A stretch of 64,000 nucleotides of DNA from Acidobacteriota bacterium (GTDB taxonomy: Bacteria; Acidobacteriota; Terriglobia; Acidiferrales; UBA7541): positions 36,959 to 100,958 of the forward strand of contig QHYH01000137.1 of NCBI GenBank assembly GCA_003223215.1, in the 5' to 3' direction. The first letter of the stretch is position 1. Each line of letters begins with the position of its first letter. The notes beneath the pieces are model-generated. The model was not told the origin of the DNA. It saw only the letters and a program-made list of their open reading frames with translations, and searched no databases. Positions 60,283-64,000 of this stretch are shown one piece after another. Position numbers and translations under genes: made by a program.

Positions 60283-61944
60283 ATGCGTGCTTTGAGAGCC
60301 TTGCCGGTCGCTTTGGCGTTCGTCGCCATGCCTGGAGCCCAGTGTGCGCCGCAATCCACCGACATGCTCGACAAAATTGTCGCGCAAGAGCAGGCGGAGA
60401 TAGAGTCCCTTCGTCAATACTCCCCGGTCGTCGAGACTTACATCCAGATTCGCCGCCCGGACAAACAGGTTGGCGTAGCGCCCGGAGGAGACAAGTATTT
60501 TCTCGGCCACGCGCTGCTGGCGAAAGGTGTGGAGCTCATACCGCTGGCTAAGGACACTAGAAGCAAACACAACAAGCTAGTGGGCAGCCTCGCGAACTTC
60601 TTTTCCATGGAGTTTGTTCCGAGGGGCTTTCTGCAAATGATTTACGTGGACATGAATGGGTTCGACCGCGAACATTATGAGTTTTCTTATATACGCCGCG
60701 AGTTCCTGGGCGAAGTTCGCTGTCTGGTCTTCGACGTGGGTCCTCGAGTGAAATCAGAAAAGGGACGCTTCGTAGGGCGCATCTGGGTCGAGGATCAGGA
60801 CTTCCACATTGTGCGTTTCAATGGCGTCTACAACGGCTCGGCAACGTTCAGCCACTACTTCAGCTTTGACAGCTGGCGCGAGAATGGAGGAAAAAACCAG
60901 TGGCTGCCTGCCGTCATCTTCTGTGAAGAAGGTAATGTCGAGTACCCCGTGACGAAGAAGCAGATATTTCCGGCCTTTCGGGCACAAACGCGGCTCTGGG
61001 GCTACGCGCTGAGCGGCGTTCCCAAAGAGCAAGAGTTGAGTAGAGTACTCGTCGAAGCTCCGGTAGCGGATCAAACGAAAGACGCCAACGACTATTCTCC
61101 GTTGCAGGCGGAACGCACCTGGGCTCGCCAAGCGGAAGATAACGTCATCGAAAGTTTGGAGAGGCTTGGTTTGATGACCCCGTCTGGGGAAGTCGACAAA
61201 ATTCTCGAAGGGGTGCTCAACAACCTGGAAGTCAGCAACGGCCTCGACATCCAGCCGCAGGTCCGCTGCCGAGTGCTGGTGACCTCCACCTTTGAGTCCT
61301 ATGCCATCGGCCACACCATTGTCCTGAGTCGTGGCTTACTGGACGTGCTTCCCGACGAGGCTAGTCTTGCCGCAATCTTGGCACACGAACTCGCTCATGT
61401 CGTGCTTGGACACCGTATGGACACCCAATTCGCATTCTTCGATCGCCTCCGCTTCGACGAGAAGGACGCGCTTCGTCACTTCGCCTTCTCACGGAGCCCC
61501 CAAGAGGAACTTGCGGCAAACCAGAAAGGCGCAGAGCTGTTGATGAGGTCCCCGTACAAGGACCAGTTGACCACCGCGGAGCGGTTTCTCCAGGACCTCC
61601 AGCGTCGCTCCAAAGAGATTCCGAACCTGATCAGCCCGCATCTAGGAGACAGCATCCTCGCGAATTGGACCATTGCCACAGGTGCGACATCCGCCCAGGA
61701 GTCGACGGGAAAAACTGCCAATGGTCTGACCGCCGCTTCGGTAGTCGCTTTGCCCCTCGGTGGCCGCATCAAGCTTGAGCCCTTTGACGGTCAGCTGCAT
61801 CTGCTCAAGTTCAGGGCGGCGGGCCCGGCGGCTGAATACGAGAAGATGCCATTCGAAGTCACTCCGGTGGTTCTCTATCTCACCCGCCAAGACGGAGCGC
61901 CAACTCAAAAAGCTGCCGAACAGCCAGCAAGGTCAGATCCGTAG
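60283..61944 (+). CDS. M48-family metallopeptidase
   Basis: LAAILAHELAHVVLGHRMDTQFAFFDR (HExxH); signal-like N-terminus from the ATG at 60283. Confidence 0.88.
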   Translation: MRALRALPVALAFVAMPGAQCAPQSTDMLDKIVAQEQAEIESLRQYSPVVETYIQIRRPDKQVGVAPGGDKYFLGHALLAKGVELIPLAKDTRSKHNKLVGSLANFFSMEFVPRGFLQMIYVDMNGFDREHYEFSYIRREFLGEVRCLVFDVGPRVKSEKGRFVGRIWVEDQDFHIVRFNGVYNGSATFSHYFSFDSWRENGGKNQWLPAVIFCEEGNVEYPVTKKQIFPAFRAQTRLWGYALSGVPKEQELSRVLVEAPVADQTKDANDYSPLQAERTWARQAEDNVIESLERLGLMTPSGEVDKILEGVLNNLEVSNGLDIQPQVRCRVLVTSTFESYAIGHTIVLSRGLLDVLPDEASLAAILAHELAHVVLGHRMDTQFAFFDRLRFDEKDALRHFAFSRSPQEELAANQKGAELLMRSPYKDQLTTAERFLQDLQRRSKEIPNLISPHLGDSILANWTIATGATSAQESTGKTANGLTAASVVALPLGGRIKLEPFDGQLHLLKFRAAGPAAEYEKMPFEVTPVVLYLTRQDGAPTQKAAEQPARSDP

Positions 61945-62068
61945 GTCCAAGCGCTTGAAATTCGATTGCTCGACAAACCCGATTGCGGGTTTGCATTGGG
62001 GGATCTTATATAGTAGGAGAAAAATGCCGGGTCCGGTGAGGCGTTTACCGGGACTTAAACCAAGGCTG

Positions 62069-62689
62069 TCACTTGATCGAGTATCCGCGAGCGTCCATGC
62101 ATGCAGAAAATGCTCGTTTGAAGGTGTCGATACCCTGTTGGTGCGTGGCTCTTGCTTGCGCTTCCTGTTGCTGCTGTTGTTGCGCAGTGGCCTGTGCTGC
62201 CTGCTGCTTGGCCGCTTTGTTAGCTTGCCTTTGCTTTGCTCCACCCACCATAGTCCCCGCAGCGGCTCCAGCCCCCGCTCCTTTGCCCGCTTCATCGTCA
62301 GCAATCGCCCCAATCGCGGCACCTCCGGCAGCGCCCCTGGCAGCACCTCTTACACGCCCTCCTTTTGCCTGCTTAGCATTGTCCGCGGCGGCCTGTTGCT
62401 CTGCTTTCTTCTGTTCCTCAGTCTTGGTTGCTGGGGGTGGAGCCTGGGGGTCGATTCCCGATTGTTGTTTGGCTGAAGCAAAGCACTCGTTCTCATCCTT
62501 CAGCTGCTGGTCTGCGGTCTGCTCCTTCTTCGGATAGGCAAACATGCCAATGCTCTGCGCCGGGGACGACGCGGCTTGGGATTGTTGTGTCGCGGGAGGC
62601 GCCGATGTTGCACCGCTCGCTGACGGGGATTGGGCAAGAAGTGGGCTTGCGAAACACAAAGTCATAATGGTTACCGCGTGTTTGACCAT
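62069..62689 (-). CDS. secreted glycine-zipper protein, Ala/Gln-rich
   Basis: Signal peptide MVKHAVTIMTLCFASPLLAQ; GAARGAAGGAAIGAIADDEAGKGAGAGAAAGTMVGGAKQRQANKAAKQQAAQ; RAFSACMDARGYSIK. Confidence 0.8.
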   Translation of the reverse strand: MVKHAVTIMTLCFASPLLAQSPSASGATSAPPATQQSQAASSPAQSIGMFAYPKKEQTADQQLKDENECFASAKQQSGIDPQAPPPATKTEEQKKAEQQAAADNAKQAKGGRVRGAARGAAGGAAIGAIADDEAGKGAGAGAAAGTMVGGAKQRQANKAAKQQAAQATAQQQQQQEAQARATHQQGIDTFKRAFSACMDARGYSIK

Positions 62690-62897
62690 GGAATGTCTCC
62701 TTCCAGTCCGTCGAAGATGATGTAAACCCGCTCAATCCAAGCTTTAGCAGGCAAATTGACCGCGTTGGCTCGGCTGCTAGCTTTCATCCCAGAGGGGCCC
62801 GGCTCAGTCCCCAACTCGACCTAAAATTGGGTCCTCCTGCGCCGGCCCCCAGTGCAGAGGCGTGCTGAAGGCTATGGCTTTGCTCTTGGCGAAAAAG

Positions 62898-62913
62898 CTG
62901 TCAAAACTACCAG
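62898..62913 (-). promoter_or_regulatory. dyad, in gene direction CTGGTA-GTTT-TGACAG; TAGCCT at N23
   Basis: Minus-strand orientation toward 62069..62689. Confidence 0.55.
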
Positions 62914-63040
62914 GGGCTTGCTTCGAATTCGACGTGACTTCTCCGGTAAGAACTCATGAAAAATAGCCTGGCCTCGTCCTAAGTCTTTGGTTTTCAATAC
63001 GTACTCTCGCCGTTTCTCATAACAGCGCATGAATCGGGCG

Positions 63041-63551
63041 CTAGAGCTGCACGTTCTTCAGCATCGCCTCGTAAGTTGACTGAAAGCGGTCGAACTGTGA
63101 CTGAGGGACCACAAAGACCATGAAGATGACGGAGCCGTCGCGCTGCGGGCCGGTCACCAGCCAGTCTCGCTCCTTCTGAGGTTGAACGTTGGAGGCAAGG
63201 AAGGAATCTCTAATTTCTTTCTCAATGGCCTGTTCGCAATGCCAGGATTAGGGTGGTCGCCGAGCCATTCCGGCGGCGCTTGGCCGCACTGTGATTCGAC
63301 GGTCTTGAAGAAATCGGCCTTTGGGTTGTAACCAGCCTTGTAGAGGGCCATGGCGCCGACCGCGTCGGCCTGCGATTCGTCGCGCGGGAGTACTTCAGCA
63401 TGAGCCCTTGGGTCCCCATTTGAATTCCGATCTGCGCAAGTTCTCCGATCGTTCCTCCCACCGTTGCGCCAAGAGCCCCTTCGGCGATTCCAGCGAGCAA
63501 GCCCGTGGTTTGCGCCTTGCTGGCCCGTTTCGCGGAGTGCTGCTACTCATG
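63041..63551 (-). pseudogene. M48-family metallopeptidase remnant (stop in HExxH and frameshifts)
   Basis: HE*QHSAKRASKAQTTGLLAGIAEGALGATVGGTIGELAQIGIQMGTQGLMLKYSR / MALYKAGYNPKADFFKTVESQCGQAPPEWLGDHPNPG / EQAIEKEIRDSFLASNVQPQKERDWLVTGPQRDGSVIFMVFVVPQSQFDRFQSTYEAMLKNVQL*, spread over frames. Confidence 0.85.
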
Positions 63552-63646
63552 AGGCGCGATGGAACGCTCTGGTCTGGCACCGGCGTAATTGCGCCTCAAG
63601 GACGGAGCAGGCCTATAGAATCTCGCATAATACAGTGACAATCGGG

Positions 63647-64000
63647 TCAAAAAGAAAGGCCCGCATATTTCAGAAAGGAAAACGGTAGTTCGGGTGAACG
63701 GCGCACGCGCGCCATGCCGCTACGGACTGCCGTGCCCGCCTCGGCAAGGTCGTCGGCGCAACGGTTGGCCAATTCTTGCCCTTTGAGGTTTCCCCAGAGC
63801 GGTTCCACAGGATTAAGATCGGGGGCGTAACCCGGTAGCTTTTCCACGCGGAGCCAACGGCGCTGCTGCCGTAGATAGGCCTGCATGCGCCGACTCTTGT
63901 GGGCGGGCAGCCCGTCCCATACCAGAACCGCTTTCCGGCCGCGCAGCTCTCGGCGAAGCTCCTTCAGAAAGATAATCAGACTCTCCGAGTTGTAACTGCC
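63647..64000 (-). mobile_element. IS630-type transposase (DDE domain), cut by the window edge
   Basis: Minus frame open to the edge: GSYNSESLIIFLKELRRELRGRKAVLVWDGLPAHKSRRMQAYLRQQRRWLRVEKLPGYAPDLNPVEPLWGNLKGQELANRCADDL. Confidence 0.9.

Noticed and set aside
25062-63545. TAG recoding (pyrrolysine or amber suppression) as the explanation for interrupted genes
   Set aside because: Each case also has a frameshift, and intact genes such as 13619..17110 end in TAG; retained only as a low-interest check.
1-64000. tRNA, rRNA or prophage genes
   Set aside because: No recognisable cloverleaf, rRNA or phage structural genes were noticed by eye; a tRNAscan/Rfam run would be needed to exclude them.

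Overview
The gene content points to an Acidobacteriota-type chromosomal window: an Oar-like TonB-dependent receptor, two VWFA-related proteins, DUF3300/DUF2950/DUF4136 proteins, many NarL/REC-type regulators, an RND pump and two OmpA-family proteins. No rRNA, tRNA, CRISPR or prophage was recognised. The left edge cuts an MGH1-like glycosidase and the right edge cuts an IS630-type transposase. The most interesting signal is not a gene. About 20 copies of a palindrome, CTGTCA-N4-TGACAG (degenerate CTGnnA-N4-TnnCAG), sit upstream of mostly envelope, transport and regulatory genes. In 11 of 20 copies a TAnnnT-like hexamer starts exactly 23 nt after the downstream half-site, and in 5 more it starts at 24 nt. 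This looks like an activator-dependent promoter class and a local regulon I do not recognise. A second candidate system is a translationally coupled class D-like sortase plus a single LPKTA-tailed substrate in an apparently diderm organism; it is divergent from a DUF3300 gene, and each side has its own copy of the palindrome. Several interrupted genes are also readable by eye: a REC gene, a small secreted protein, a DUF2780-like gene, an M48 peptidase and a possible poly-A frameshift. Everything here was read by eye without database searches.
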